From Gambelia wislizenii (lineage: Eukaryota > Chordata > Lepidosauria > Squamata > Crotaphytidae), in the NCBI GenBank assembly GCA_030847615.1, contig JAUMIR010000001.1, forward strand, positions 30,317,501 through 30,381,500: a stretch of 64,000 bases of DNA, read 5' to 3'. The position numbers and the translations under genes are program-made. The notes under the pieces were generated by a model. It ran no database searches and had not been told where the DNA came from. It was given only the letters and a program-made list of their open reading frames with translations. This document shows, in pieces, positions 46,518-57,712 of this stretch. The stretch's first letter is position 1. Every line of letters begins with the position of its first letter.

Positions 46518-49500
46518 GTATTAATTTACATTCCAGTAAGGTCCAATAAGATTCAGTATACAGTAGATTTATCTTCTATGAGAAGAAAATACAGTCTGCA
46601 GGGTGAGGTCCATTCCCCCTGGCTTGTACAGCTGCGGACAACCTCTAGCTCATGAGTGTCCCCTCCCATGCTTTGGGTCAGTTTTCTGCTTTAGTTTTGT
46701 TTTTCTCCCCCAAACAGTTGTCATGTTTTATCAACCCTGATATTTTGTTATTTTTTAAACACTGAAATGTGCTTCTGTAAGGGTGGTAACTTTGTGACTT
46801 ATACAAGGGTCTGACACTCAATGCTATGCACAACCTGTCTCTGAGAGATGAAGGGAAGGCAAAGCTAACTTGACAGTTTACACAAGAGCCAGCCAGCCAG
46901 CCAGCATTGTACAACTGGTGTTTGTGCTCTAAACCAAAAGAAAAGTCCCCCCTAGGCCTAGTCATTAGAAGAAGGTTGCATGTTTGATGGAGAACAGTCT
47001 AGTAAAAAAAGCAAAATCAAACCTGAAGGAGTAGAAAAGATAACATATTTCTTGCATTCCAAAAAATAATAGAAACCCAGTTTAAATACATTTACATCCA
47101 AAGTCGACAAGACCACTGTTCAATTGCATGAATGGCTTTTCAGAAATAAATTTCAGGTGGGACAGGTGAGACATGGTCCCAGTGGGTTGGTTTCTTTTGT
47201 TGTGGTCCTAATCCATATTAGCAAACCTGATACTTGAGGGATAGGAGTTCAAATTTGTCTTCTCTTCCCACTGCTGGAATAAGCTCCCCATACCTGACTT
47301 CATAATCTGAGTCAGATTCCCTGCACCTGCAGTTAACTTTGAAAAATTCATTAATGCCATTTCTGGTTGTATGCAAGTATATTCAGTTCTGCTCTTCAAG
47401 TTCTTGAGTGGCAAAAAATGGTTCCCAGTTGGCTCCATTGTCTGTCCAAGACAGCACAGGCAGCAGCAGAGGGAAATGTTAGCATCCATTTATGTGTCCT
47501 TACTATCTCAAGAAGAACTGTTTCCAGCTAAGTAATTTGTGTCGTTAGATCTTTATACAGTAGGAAACTTATTTTATATAGTCTGAAGCCTCTCTAAGGA
47601 AGATTACTTGTTTAGAAAGTATAGATTTCTACAGGTTTGGGGAACATTTAAAGACATTTTTCAGCCTTAACAGTTAACATTTCCCAATTTCCTCTGTTTT
47701 GATAGAGATGGCAGGTCCAATAGTGCAAATGACACGTCATAACCAGACACGCGAGCCTGTGCCCTATGCTACTTTATCACAGCATGAGAAGGTGAGCACT
47801 CATATACATGCAGACTTTCATTCCCTAACAGGTGTATAGTGTTGTTCTTAAAGAGAATTCTGTGTGAATACCACAAGGCCTAATTCTGTGGTGTATTGGG
47901 GAGTAAAGAGTAGTTTGAGGAAAGTTGTGTGACACATCCTTGCTTTCTGTCCCTTTTTATTGAAAGTCCAGTTCATAATTTCCTCTTCTCCACCATGGTT
48001 TTTTTTTATATCATCAGTCTTGTACCAATATGCCCTCCAGCTGTCAGGCTGACAGTGTAGTTCTCTATATGTCTAATCAGAAATAAGCCCCAATTAGTTT
48101 AATGGGACTTGCTCCCAGTTATGGGTTAAGAGCATCAGTAGGAATCACACAGCCCTTCAAATGCAACTCCCAGTAGCTCTGGCCAATATAACCAATAGTG
48201 AAGAATGCTGGAAGTTGCAGTTCAGCAACATCTGCAGGGCTGCATCTTTCCTATACCTGGTTTGGCAGATTTCCTGAATAACTTGTCCTCCACAATTGTG
48301 CTGTTTTCCTACAGTCCTTCATTTTATTCCCATTGCTGTCAATTGTATTGATGGTCATTTCATTAATACTGTTAGTTTCATGTTGCCATAATGTTATCCA
48401 TTTTAGCTCAGCTCCCTCATAATATTAGTGGGATCATGAACATGTGACTGCTTTTTGGATTTTAGGACTGCAATATACAGTACTTTCAGTTTATCAACGT
48501 CTTGCATGTGTGTCTGTGCTTCATGGCATGACAGAGAAAATGTCTTCTAAGTGTCTTCTAAATAAACTTTGAAGTATATTTCCTTGTAGTGTTTAGGGTA
48601 CAGCAAGTTTGCAACTATAGAATCATAGAATTGCAGAGTTGGAAGAGACCACGAGGGCCATCCAGTCCAACCCCCCTGCCACGCAGGAAATCTTGATCAA
48701 AGCATCCCTGACAGATGGCAATCCAGCCTCTGTTTAAAGACCTCCAAGGAAAGAGACCCCACCACACTCTGAGGAAGTGTGTTCCACTGCCGAACAGCTC
48801 TTACTGTCAAAAAGTTCCTCCTCATGTTGAGGTGGAATCTCTGTTCCTGGAGCTTGCACCCATTGCTCCGTGTTCCAGTCTCTGGAGCAGCAGAAAACAA
48901 GCTTGCTCCATCCTCAGCGTGACATCCCTTCAAATACTTAAATAGCGCTATCATATTGCCTCTTAACCGTCTTTTTTCCAGGCTAAACATACCCAGCTCC
49001 CTAAGTCTCTCCTCATAAGGCATCGTTTCCAGACCTTTCACCATTTTAGTTGCTCTTCTCTTATATTTCCTTGGAATAAGGAAATTTTGTTTGAATTGAG
49101 AGAGCTAGGGCAACTGTCATTTTTAGCAATAAAATATGTCCATTTCTTAAAGTGTGATTTGGCTTTCAGGAACAAAGAATTGGAAGTGTTGCCCTAAGCT
49201 CCTATAAGCATGCTAAGCCCTTTAAGGATTTTTTTTCCAGTGTCAGTTTAGCCATCAGCTCAACTGAGACATGATGGTAAACCAAAGAGTACCAGGAAAA
49301 CTGAGCAGTGGTAAGGCTCATGCTTGCATTCTCCCTCCTCCCTTTCTTTACATGTGAAGGCAGGAGACTAAAGAAAAAGCTTATAGTTTGTGATGAGCCA
49401 TTGTTTTTCCATTCATCTGAATACAGTGAACTGATTTGAATAAAGCGTGGTATGGGCCTCATACTAGGATACTGAACAAGGATCAAACTAGTTGATCATT

Positions 49501-51972
49501 TCATCTGGACTGTGTTGATACATCAGATTTTTAAAAAGCCAATTTGTAGACGTATGTGAAGCCATGGCTCCAGCATTTCTACTGCTTTCCAGACCCCCAG
49601 AACCTGTGGGGGGGGGAGGCTGCGCTGCTGAGGAAACGAGTGGCAGAAGCCCTGGGAGTATGGTGGCAACGGCGGGGGCATGGTGGGGGTGCCATTGCCA
49701 CCATCCCTACCATGCCCCTGCTGCCAACATACCCCGAGGCTTCCTCCGCCACTGCTGCTGCCATTCCCCTGCCTCACGCCACATGCCCCGTCACCACTGT
49801 GGCCTCCTGGGCCTCTGTTGCCCTCATCCCCCCACATCATCCCGTGTGACCCATCACCCCCTCTGCCTCCTGGGCCGCCACCGCTGCTGCCATTCCCCCG
49901 CCTCGCGTAGAACGCCCTGTCACCACTGTGGCCTCCCAGGCCTCCTCTTCTGCTGCTGCCTCCGCCATTCCCCTACTTTGCACTGCGCACCCTGTCACCA
50001 CCGCAGCCTCCCAGGCCTCCACCGCCACCACCATCTCCCCACTTCATGCTGCATGCACCATCATCATTGCAGCCTCCCGGGCCTCCACTGCTGCCACTGC
50101 CGCCATTCCCCCGCCTCACACCACAAGCCCCATGACCCTCGTGGCCTCTGGGGCCTCCTCCGCTGCCGCCATTCCCCTGCCTCGCACCCTGCACCCCGTC
50201 TCCCCCGCAGCCTCCCGGGCCTTCACTGCTGCCACTGCCGCCATTCCCCACCTCACACCACGAGCCCCTTCACCTCCGGGGCCTCCTCCGCTGCCACCAT
50301 TCCCCTGCCTCGTGCCCCGTCCCCACCACCGCTGTTGCCATGCCCCCTCCACACACCCTGTCAAATCTGTGAATAATCAAATCCCCAAATTCCAAACATG
50401 CAAAATTGAAGAAGCAACTGTATTTGGACAAGAAAGGGATAAGCATTGTTTCACAGTATAACGGCTGCAAATCTCTCTAGTTTTAGCAAGAGGAAACAAC
50501 AACTCAAGCAACTATTTCAGTTAGAAACTCTTAGGTTTTTTGTAATTTATACAACCATTAATTATTTAAAGCATGGAGGTGCTTGATAAAAATATGGAGG
50601 GTATTGGATGGACAGTAAAGTTCTGAGGGTTTTCCCAATAATCATTGGTGATTTAGATAAGAGAAGCCACATTTATTACCTGAATAAGTAGTAGTACCTT
50701 TGCTGAGTGTGGTTAAAAGAGCTGATCAAATGAAAACATTTTGGTCCTCCGCCCCTTTTTCCTTTGTAAATGCCAATTTGAGGATTATGGTATGTGACTT
50801 TCAGCCATCCATCCCTCTGTTTGCCATGCAGTTGTGTTTGGCAGTGAAACCGACACTTTCTTTGCATGAGGCAGGGGGCAGAAATGGAAGTGACACTGCC
50901 ATTTTCTAAGTGCCAAAGTTTTTCCAATATGTGATTTCCACTTAATGTTGTTTGAAGGCCAAAAGATAAACCTGGCTTTCAATGGCTCTTCTTTCTTCTT
51001 GGTTCAGTGTGAGGAGATAACATATGAGGAACGTTTGTACCCAGCTGGGAAATGGGCATGCGTCACCAAACAAGAACCCAAGTATGAGCAGAGCATCTCT
51101 ATGGGTTTCATGAAACTAATACGGTACATCTGCAAAGAGAACTCCCTAGGTATGTGCAAGCAATTGCCATAGCAGAATTGTAGCTACCTGCAGCAGCTGG
51201 ACTAACTTGAGATTGGAAATGCATGGAATGGATTTCCTACAATCTTCTTTCACTATCTGATTCTGTGCATCTACATCTAGGCCGCCACTTGGGGATGACC
51301 GTTCCAGTGATTAATGAAATCCACCTGAATAAAGAAGGCACAGAATTGCTTCAAGAGGTCATCACGGCTTATTATCTCCCTGAGGAATTTCAACTCAGCC
51401 CCCCTCTTCCCCTTGACCCAGACATCCAAATCCAAGAGAGAGCACCATTTCAGGTTATCACCAGGTGGGCCCTGACTCATGCACACTAAAGATATATTTT
51501 GGGCTTCAAAGGCTTCTAAGGGGAGCAGGGAAGGCTTGATGCTTTCTCAGCCAGGAGAAAGGGAATACCTGAGAGGGAAGTTGGGGACTAAGGGAGCAAA
51601 GATTGTGGAAGAGAGCAAAAACCTCTTTAAAAATTGGTTGTCTGTTGGGGCAGTCATTCCCAGGAGGTTTTTTTCCCCCCTTCCAAAATCAGGAGACATG
51701 TAGAGGTGAGGGATGGGTGAGTTTACAGAAAAGCACAATGATCTTACCAACACTAGATCTTTATGGGACATTGTTTTGTTGTTGACCTTGTGTAAAGGGT
51801 GTTTTATGGGATGACTACGGAAGAAACGATCCTACGGGAGATCCACCTTCTCTGGGAGTTGCTGGGCTCTACAGATAACGTGCTCCGTGAAACCTACATG
51901 GTGGCTGCGTACCAGAATCCAGCTGTCCCTAACCGTCGTAATGAGATCTGGTTTATCCGGCGAGCAGACTGA
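46370..51972 (+). CDS. SOUL/HEBP-family heme-binding protein (complete, five coding exons)
   Basis: Join 46370-46517, 47706-47791, 51008-51149, 51281-51464, 51798-51972: 735 nt, 244 residues, intron phases 1, 0, 1, 2. The first 80 or so residues are an acidic low-complexity leader (EVLDEDDEPMDGEE) and linker. The SOUL domain follows: ITYEER near its start, SMGFMKLIRYI, the family-typical GMTVPVI, the YYLPEEFQLSPP segment, IQIQERAPF, and the C-terminal NRRNEIWFI signature found near the end of vertebrate HEBP1 and HEBP2. Family members bind heme or other tetrapyrroles and are soluble. Domain length matches HEBP1/HEBP2 (about 190-205 residues in total), so the N-terminus here is longer. It reads as a non-mammalian SOUL paralogue; I cannot decide between HEBP1-like and HEBP2-like, so no symbol is given. 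Every splice border is GT/AG and no disabling change is seen. Confidence 0.9.
47706..47791 (+). CDS. SOUL gene, second coding exon
   Basis: Acceptor GATAG ends at 47705 and donor GTGAGC begins at 47792. The carried G plus AG gives Glu, followed by 28 codons (MAGPIVQMTRHN onward to LSQHEK). A second AG two bases later would shift the frame and is rejected. Confidence 0.85.
48140..48260. mobile_element. hAT-like palindromic MITE in a SOUL-gene intron
   Basis: cacagcccttcaaatgcaac at the left, caacatctgcagggctgcat at the right; closest in the window to the copy at 22.2 kb. Confidence 0.65.
48617..49056 (-). mobile_element. CR1 LINE 3' end in a SOUL-gene intron
   Basis: Minus-strand frame 48697-49044 is uninterrupted (115 codons): [20 protein letters not shown], then [20 protein letters not shown]. 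It is the best preserved CR1 tail here and is antisense to the gene. Confidence 0.88.
49670..50350. repeat. GC-rich minisatellite in a SOUL-gene intron
   Basis: Imperfect units of about 60-70 bp sharing gccattcccctgcctc, cccgtcaccactgtgg and cctcccgggcctccactgct. It keeps all reading frames partly open, which explains long spurious frames on both strands. The right flank (gaataatcaaatcccca to gcaactgta, 50371-50420) resembles the end of a Tigger-like MITE, so the array may have grown within one. Confidence 0.75.
51008..51149 (+). CDS. SOUL gene, third coding exon (start of SOUL domain)
   Basis: Acceptor TTGGTTCAG ends at 51007 and donor GTATGT starts at 51150. It codes YEERLYPAGKW and SMGFMKLIRYI, the opening strand and first helix of the SOUL fold. 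Phase 0 in, phase 1 out. Confidence 0.9.
51281..51464 (+). CDS. SOUL gene, fourth coding exon (domain core)
   Basis: Acceptor CATCTAG ends at 51280 and donor GTGGGC starts at 51465. It codes GMTVPVINEI, YYLPEEFQLSPP and IQERAPFQVI, the central SOUL sheet. The intron before it is only 131 bp. Confidence 0.9.
51798..51972 (+). CDS. SOUL gene, terminal coding exon
   Basis: Acceptor TGTAAAG ends at 51797. The carried AG plus G gives Arg, then VFYGMTTEE and the C-terminal signature PNRRNEIWFIRRAD, with TGA at 51970-51972. Confidence 0.9.
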
Positions 51973-53030
51973 AAGTGCAGTGAATTCCTGACAAGATTAC
52001 AATCTACCCTGTGACTGGATCCCGGTTTAGATGGCAGTTCTAGTCTGAAGGAGATGAATGCACACCCCGACTCACTATAGAATAGATGAGCCGCTCCTTT
52101 ACCCCTGGGTGAATCAAGGAGTTATGTTCCTTCCTATGAGCTCACAGCCACTGGAAAACTAGGACACCCAAATCTCTCCCAGAGAAGGTTTCCATCCCAC
52201 TGCTGTAGGGGATGGTATGGCATTATGGTGGCATAGGTGGAGATGATATTGGAAAGAACAAGTGTCAGCTTTCATAGGGCCCCAACTCAGTCTGTGCTAC
52301 AGTGGAATTAAGGTGAACTGGAGATTGTAGCTGCTGAGCAACCTGCAAATGCACAGTCCAAGGGTTAGTTACTGATTCTGAATGAGAGAGGAGAGCAGGT
52401 CCAAACACCAGTGCCTGCAGCTGTGTCTCTAAGTGACAGATGGGAATGGGTGAGGCACAGGCCAGGACCTACATTACTTATAGAAGGAAGATTTAACTTC
52501 AGATGCCACAGAGCATTGCTTTTAATCATGTATATGAAAGGCTGCTAGTCACTTTATTCTCCAACAACAGTGAAGTTCCATTCCTGCAGCTTAGCTTGGG
52601 ATGGTATAGCTTTAGACTTTCCTGGCTGGAATAATTTGAGAACAGGTTCAGGAAATCCCTGCCAAAGGCTATGGCCAGAGGAAGATCTGAGAAGCACAAT
52701 TCAGGGAGATTCTTCTCTGTGGCATAAGATCCTGCTGGTTTTTTCCCCCCAAGAGTACTCAAAGAGCTAAATGCCACTCGCTGATAGCATCCTGCCTATG
52801 AGCCAGTTGGAGCTTTTGCCCACCTCCTCTTGGTCAGGCAGGCCCAAGGGCTTGATGTGAGTTAAACAGGTTATAGATATGTAAGTTGTCATTGGCAGCA
52901 TTTTTTTGTTGCTGTGTGTTGCGTTGTGCATTGATTGGTTGGTTCCACACTCATAAATTCTGCTGTCCTCTCCCAAGGGAGGCTGGTAGAACAAAGCAAA
53001 CCTGAAATAAAATCTAGCTCAAACCTCTTA
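51973..53030 (+). other. Probable 3' UTR of the SOUL gene
   Basis: About 1.05 kb from the stop codon to just past the AATAAA at 53006. No transposon was recognised in it, unlike most of the surrounding DNA. Confidence 0.6.
53006..53011 (+). terminator. AATAAA poly(A) signal of the SOUL gene
   Basis: A canonical hexamer followed within about 20-50 nt by a T/GT-rich downstream element (gggtttttgttttgtgtgtttc), the standard vertebrate cleavage arrangement. Confidence 0.65.
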
Positions 53031-55548
53031 AGTTTTGGGTTTTTGTTTTGTGTGTTTCCCTTGGAATGGTATTGAATTAATTTCTGTGATATCTGACTCT
53101 GGAGTCTGAATATAGTCAGCTCTGGGATGGCTAGCATGAAAACAGCTAACATCTAATGAACAGGACTGCTGCTTGCTCAGTACTGGATAATTTCAATATA
53201 AAGGAGCAGATAGAAAGAAATGACATCCTGCCTTTCCAAATTGTTGTAATCCTCACCCAGAATGGTTTGTGACTCCTCATATTGAAACACAGCCCTAGTA
53301 GAAATCATACTGGATACAGTGGATGTCTTTCCCTTTCAAAGGATATTCAAGGTGATACAATACAGTACTAACCATCTTTCTGTTATGTTCTATATAACTG
53401 CAGTCAAAAATGGTGTATAGCAGTCACCGAGCTATGTAACTGTCTGTACTGCTGCAAATGTAGCCCACACATTTCAGTGCTGAAAATCTGCACTTTATCT
53501 TTCAGAATGGGGTTAACTCAATTTTATCTCTTGTGTCAGGGCACACTGCTCCAGAATTAACTGAAAACCAGCCCAAAATCCAGCCCAAAAATGACTAGAA
53601 GTACTTTGAATTTTGATTGGGAGTGGGGAAGGTGTTGGTGTTTTTTGTTTTTTACTAACCCATTATTCCTGGAGAGCTTCAGGAACAGCAATTTATTATT
53701 TTGGAGGATTTCCCCCTCACTTCCAGTATTTAAATTTTGGAGAGGGGGTTGGGCAGCATATGTCCTATAGGCCTCACTTTCCACACCCTGAAGCATAAAA
53801 ATCACATTCATAGGGATTAGTGGCTATCTCAGCACCTCCACACAATTAATTTTAATGCTTACTATGCATGACAGCAATCATACTGTAGAGTGCCACACTC
53901 CAGAGTCAATTGTAAAGCATCCTGTGGTTACTAGAGTGTGGGAATCTGGATTGTAAAGCTTCCTTGCTAGTTCTTGAAGTTCATAATGGAATAGCAATGT
54001 TCTCAACTTCTTTATTACTGTTTTAGATAGGATTAAGTCACTTTTTTGCAGAGGTAAGTGAATTTTCCAGCTGTGACTAATCATGCCTTCAGGGACTATT
54101 CTTCTTTAATAAGACATTGTTGGGCAACTATTTTTCTTGAAATTGTGACTAATAAAAGACCGAACAGGAACAAAGAAGAAGAAACACACCATTTTTTAAA
54201 CAGAAGCATTGTGAAGCATCTATTGAATGTAATAGGGCACATCTAATGCAGAGAAGCATTTGTCATCCTAATTTTTGATAATAAATTAAATTTAGGGCAG
54301 TAGTCAAGGTTATAAGATAATCATCCAGGTTTAAACAACAACAACAATATGGATAATGGTAAAGACTGTGAATGAAGTCAGCATTCTTAAATTATTGGAT
54401 TTAGGTGATTAACTCTCAAGGCTATATTTTATTTTATTTTTTTAATGCACCAAAATTTTGAACCAAGAAATCCTGTCAATTGTTTATATTATGCATAGTT
54501 GCATCCATTTCAAATAATTGTTTTGTTCCGGGGAAAGGCAGGGCAGTTAAGTCCTCTGGAGTGCCAAACCAAATTCCAGTTCTGGCTTGTGAGATTCCAC
54601 TATGCATTGCTTCTTCCCCTACAGCACACACATACGTGGAATATATAATTGGAGCCAGAGGCTATACATTTGTTTTTGCTATTAAAAAAAAAAAACAGAA
54701 TCAAAAAGCTTCTCATGATGCTGAATTGCAACCAAGTACCAAATTCTACACTTTAATGAGTAGATTTGTAAAATAAAAAAATGCAGATTCCCACACTCCA
54801 GTAACCACAGGATACTTTACAATTGATTCTGGAATATGGCAGTCTACAATATAATTGCTGTCTTGCAGTTGTATAGTACTGCTTGCCTACATTCTACACT
54901 TGTCTGAAATTATTTTAGGGCTTTAATTAGTCTTTCTGTACTGAAAAATCCTGATATATGGGAGAAGACTGGATAAGAACAAATGCTGCACATGAGTCGT
55001 TGAAAATGAGAGCAAAGATGTCCTAGGGCTATGCCTTGGTCTCAGGAACAGCTTTAGTCTGCAATTGATGCTACAGGTAAAGCCATAGGCAAAGTACAGA
55101 AGAATTATCACCTGAGATGTGAAAAATTACAGCTGTATTTTGACTTTTTAAAAGGTTGAGCTGATCACCCTGCCGTAAATGATCCTTATCACTGTAATTT
55201 CCCTGTCCATAAGGCTTTGTTTGCCAACTGTATAATGCATTGTTTGCCATCTGCAGGATGTCACACTGGGAGACAGAACCCTTTGCCTGGGAGTATTCAT
55301 TCATAACCAATAATTTAATCAGCATTCTTCACACCCCTGGGTGGTGACAGCCCATGAAGTCCCATCACTCATTTCTTTCCAGTATGTGTTCTGGCTCAAT
55401 GATTTGGCTAGAAAAGACTCCCCCCCCGCCCAATTACTGTCTAACCTCTCTGTTCTGTGACGGACAGGCTAGTTTAACAAGCAATTTCCACATGCACACA
55501 TATACAAGTCTTGGTAGGAATGATGTACAACTAGAGACAATACAGTAG
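53031..55548. other. Intergenic, downstream of the SOUL gene, nothing recognised
   Basis: AT-rich, no exon with splice sites and no clear transposon. The phrase cagagtcaattgtaaagcatcctgtggttactagagtgtgg (in part at 53903-53941) recurs in inverse form near 54793-54830, hinting at a long-range inverted repeat of about 900 bp. Confidence 0.4.
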
Positions 55549-55845
55549 AGCCCTGGTGGCGCAGTGGTTAAATGCCAGTACTGCAAGCCACCACGTTGCA
55601 AGTTCGATTCCAGCGGGTTCCAAGGTTCACTCAGCCTTCCATCCTTTTGTAGGTCAGTAAATTGAGTACCCACCTTGTGGGGGCAATTAGCTAACACACA
55701 TTGGAAACTGTTTAATGCAGTGTAGATGTGCAAATAGCTATTGCTTAAAACAATTTGTAAGCCGCTCTGATAGCCTTGTGGCTGAAGAGCGGGGTATAAA
55801 TAACTAAAATAAAAATAATAATAAATAATTAAAAATAATAATAGC
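55549..55845 (+). mobile_element. tRNA-derived SINE (type B), complete
   Basis: Head gagccctggtggcgcagtgg with an internal B-box-like gttgcaagttcgattcc, body containing cagccttccatccttttgta, and tail cttgtggctgaagagcgggg followed by AAATAA repeats. The head retains A-box (tggcgcagtggt) and B-box spacing of a Pol III promoter. It serves as reference for the other copies in the window. Confidence 0.82.
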
Positions 55846-56354
55846 TCTAAACTGTTGCATTCTAGAAGTACAAAGGGGCCAGTAACTTGCATTGTTGGGT
55901 ACTGACCCTAATTTAACCTCACCAGTGTTCCATTACCTCCAGTAAGAGATCAGGTCACCTTGATACCTATTGTGGGTATGTTTCTGTCAGAAAAATACTA
56001 TTGTAAGATAAAATGAAGGTTACTTATTATAAACAAAAGGTGGGTGGATGGGTAGCCTCTTCTAGAAGCGCAGAATTCCCACATTAATCATTTTAGGAAG
56101 AGAAAGTTACCATATTCACAAATTTCTTGAGGATGTCTACCTAAACCAGAAGACAGATTGCTCACTGGGGATCCACATTATCACATTGGTTTGGTTTCTG
56201 GGTTTCAGTTAATATCCCAGGATGCAGTGGGTATAAGTAAAGGCAATAGTAATGTAAGATATAGAACTCATTCACAAAATGTCATATCAAGAGATGGCCA
56301 GGGTGCTGATGCTTGCTTTTAAAGCCCTTTAAAAGACCTACCTTATACCAATGG

Positions 56355-56672
56355 TTCTTAGCTAGGGAGACTCCAGATGTTGGATTTAAACTTCCCAAAT
56401 CCCTGGGCATTGGCCATGCTGGCTGGGGCTTCTAGAAGCTGAAGTCCAATATCTTCTAGATGGGGGCAAAAATTCCATCATAATGTGGCAGCCTTATATG
56501 GTCCCCTAGAAGACCACACCCATGGCTTTAGACTAAACTGGAATGGAAATCATGCAGCCCTCCAGATGTTGTATTGCAATTCCCAGTATGGCACATTGCT
56601 GGCTATGCTGGTTAGGGATGATGGGAGTTGTAATCCAACAACATCTGGAAGGCTGCATGAGTTCCACCCCTT
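56355..56672. mobile_element. Two hAT-like palindromic MITEs close together
   Basis: First copy 56355-56462 (gggagactccagatgttgga onward) is diverged. Second copy 56545-56672 has clear arms, ccctccagatgttgtattgc and caacaacatctggaaggctg, with gatgggagttgtaatcc. Confidence 0.65.
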
Positions 56673-56739
56673 ATCTAAAAGTTGCTTTCTAGCACACCTG
56701 ACTCAGGAGAACCACTGAGGCTACTACTGTTTCTCTGAT

Positions 56740-57712
56740 TTCTAGGTATGGTTGTGAAAGCTGGACAATGACGAAAGCTGAAAAGAGGAATATCAACTCC
56801 TTTGAAATGTGGTGCTGGAGCAGAGTTCCAGACCATACTCATGAATTGCTAAAAAGACAGATGAATGTGTATTTGACCACATCAAGCTTGAATTTTCACT
56901 AGAAGCCAAGATGAATAAACTGAGGCTGTCATACTTTGGACATATTATTAGACAATGTATATCTCTCTCTCTGGCTTTTCTTCGCAAACGAAGATTCAGG
57001 AAGGACTCATCCCGCGCTTTCTGCAAGCGCGCTGATGACTAAAAAGGCCAATCCGAGATAAACAAGTCCGGTTGCAAAAAGCACAGCAGAAGGTCTCCTT
57101 GGGTGATGTTTTTGGGTTGTGATTCTTTCTGCGTTGTCGTTTCTCTTCAAGACTTGTTCGTCGTGAGTTCTCAAATAAGGCTGCAGCATTGTGGATAGTG
57201 CGTCTCCATGCCTCCTGATGTGAGGCCAGGGCGGACCACTGTTGGTGATCAATTTGGCCAAGCCTGAGATGTTGTTTCAGGGAGTCTTTGTATCGCTTTT
57301 TTGGAGCGCCCCTCTTACGCTGACCCGTGGCGAGTTCACCGTAGAGTAGTATTTTTGGGAGGTGATGGTCCTCCATCCTAGAAACGTGCCCTGCCCAGCG
57401 CAGCTGTGTTCTGAATATCATGGCCTCAATGCTGGTGATCCCTGCTTGCTCAAGGACAGCAACATTCGTCACATAGTCAGTCCAGTGTATATTTAGGATT
57501 GTAACACATTAGAAAAGACAATAATGCTTGGTAAAGTGGAAGGTGGTAGGAAAAGAGGGAAGCCAAACTACAGGTGGATTGATTCAATCAAGGAAGCTTT
57601 CACCCTGACTTTGCAAGACTCAGACAGGAGTTGATGACCAGGAATCTTGGAGATCTCTCATTCATAGGGTTGTTATAAGTCAAATTTGACTTGCTGGCAA
57701 ACAACAACTGTT
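56740..57712 (+). mobile_element. BovB 3' end, interrupted by another non-LTR element
   Basis: Left piece 56740 to about 56955 codes YGCESWTMTKAEKRNI and a tract ending in YFGHIIRQC. Right piece about 57503-57712 codes the final region and ends in aacaacaac. Together they form the same BovB 3' end as at 13060-13490. The interruption is the 56955-57503 element on the other strand. Confidence 0.8.
56955..57503 (-). mobile_element. Second copy of the zinc-finger non-LTR 3' end, nested in BovB
   Basis: The minus strand codes 158 continuous residues (56996-57472), from TNVAVLEQAG to CAFCNRTCLSRIGLFSHQRAC, about 90 percent like the 31.5 kb copy by eye but uninterrupted. It has the same CT-rich 3' flank. 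It splits a BovB tail, so it is younger than that BovB. Confidence 0.75.

Noticed and set aside
47708..47791. Alternative acceptor two bases downstream for the second SOUL exon
   Set aside because: It would shift the frame and destroy continuity with the YEER-containing exon.
49564..50376. 270-codon open frame rich in His, Cys and Pro
   Set aside because: It lies in a tandem GC-rich minisatellite; all frames are open there and no splice logic or conserved domain supports it.
55549..55640. tRNA gene suggested by A/B-box-like head
   Set aside because: The head continues into a SINE body and tail; it does not fold as a complete cloverleaf and recurs in other SINE copies.
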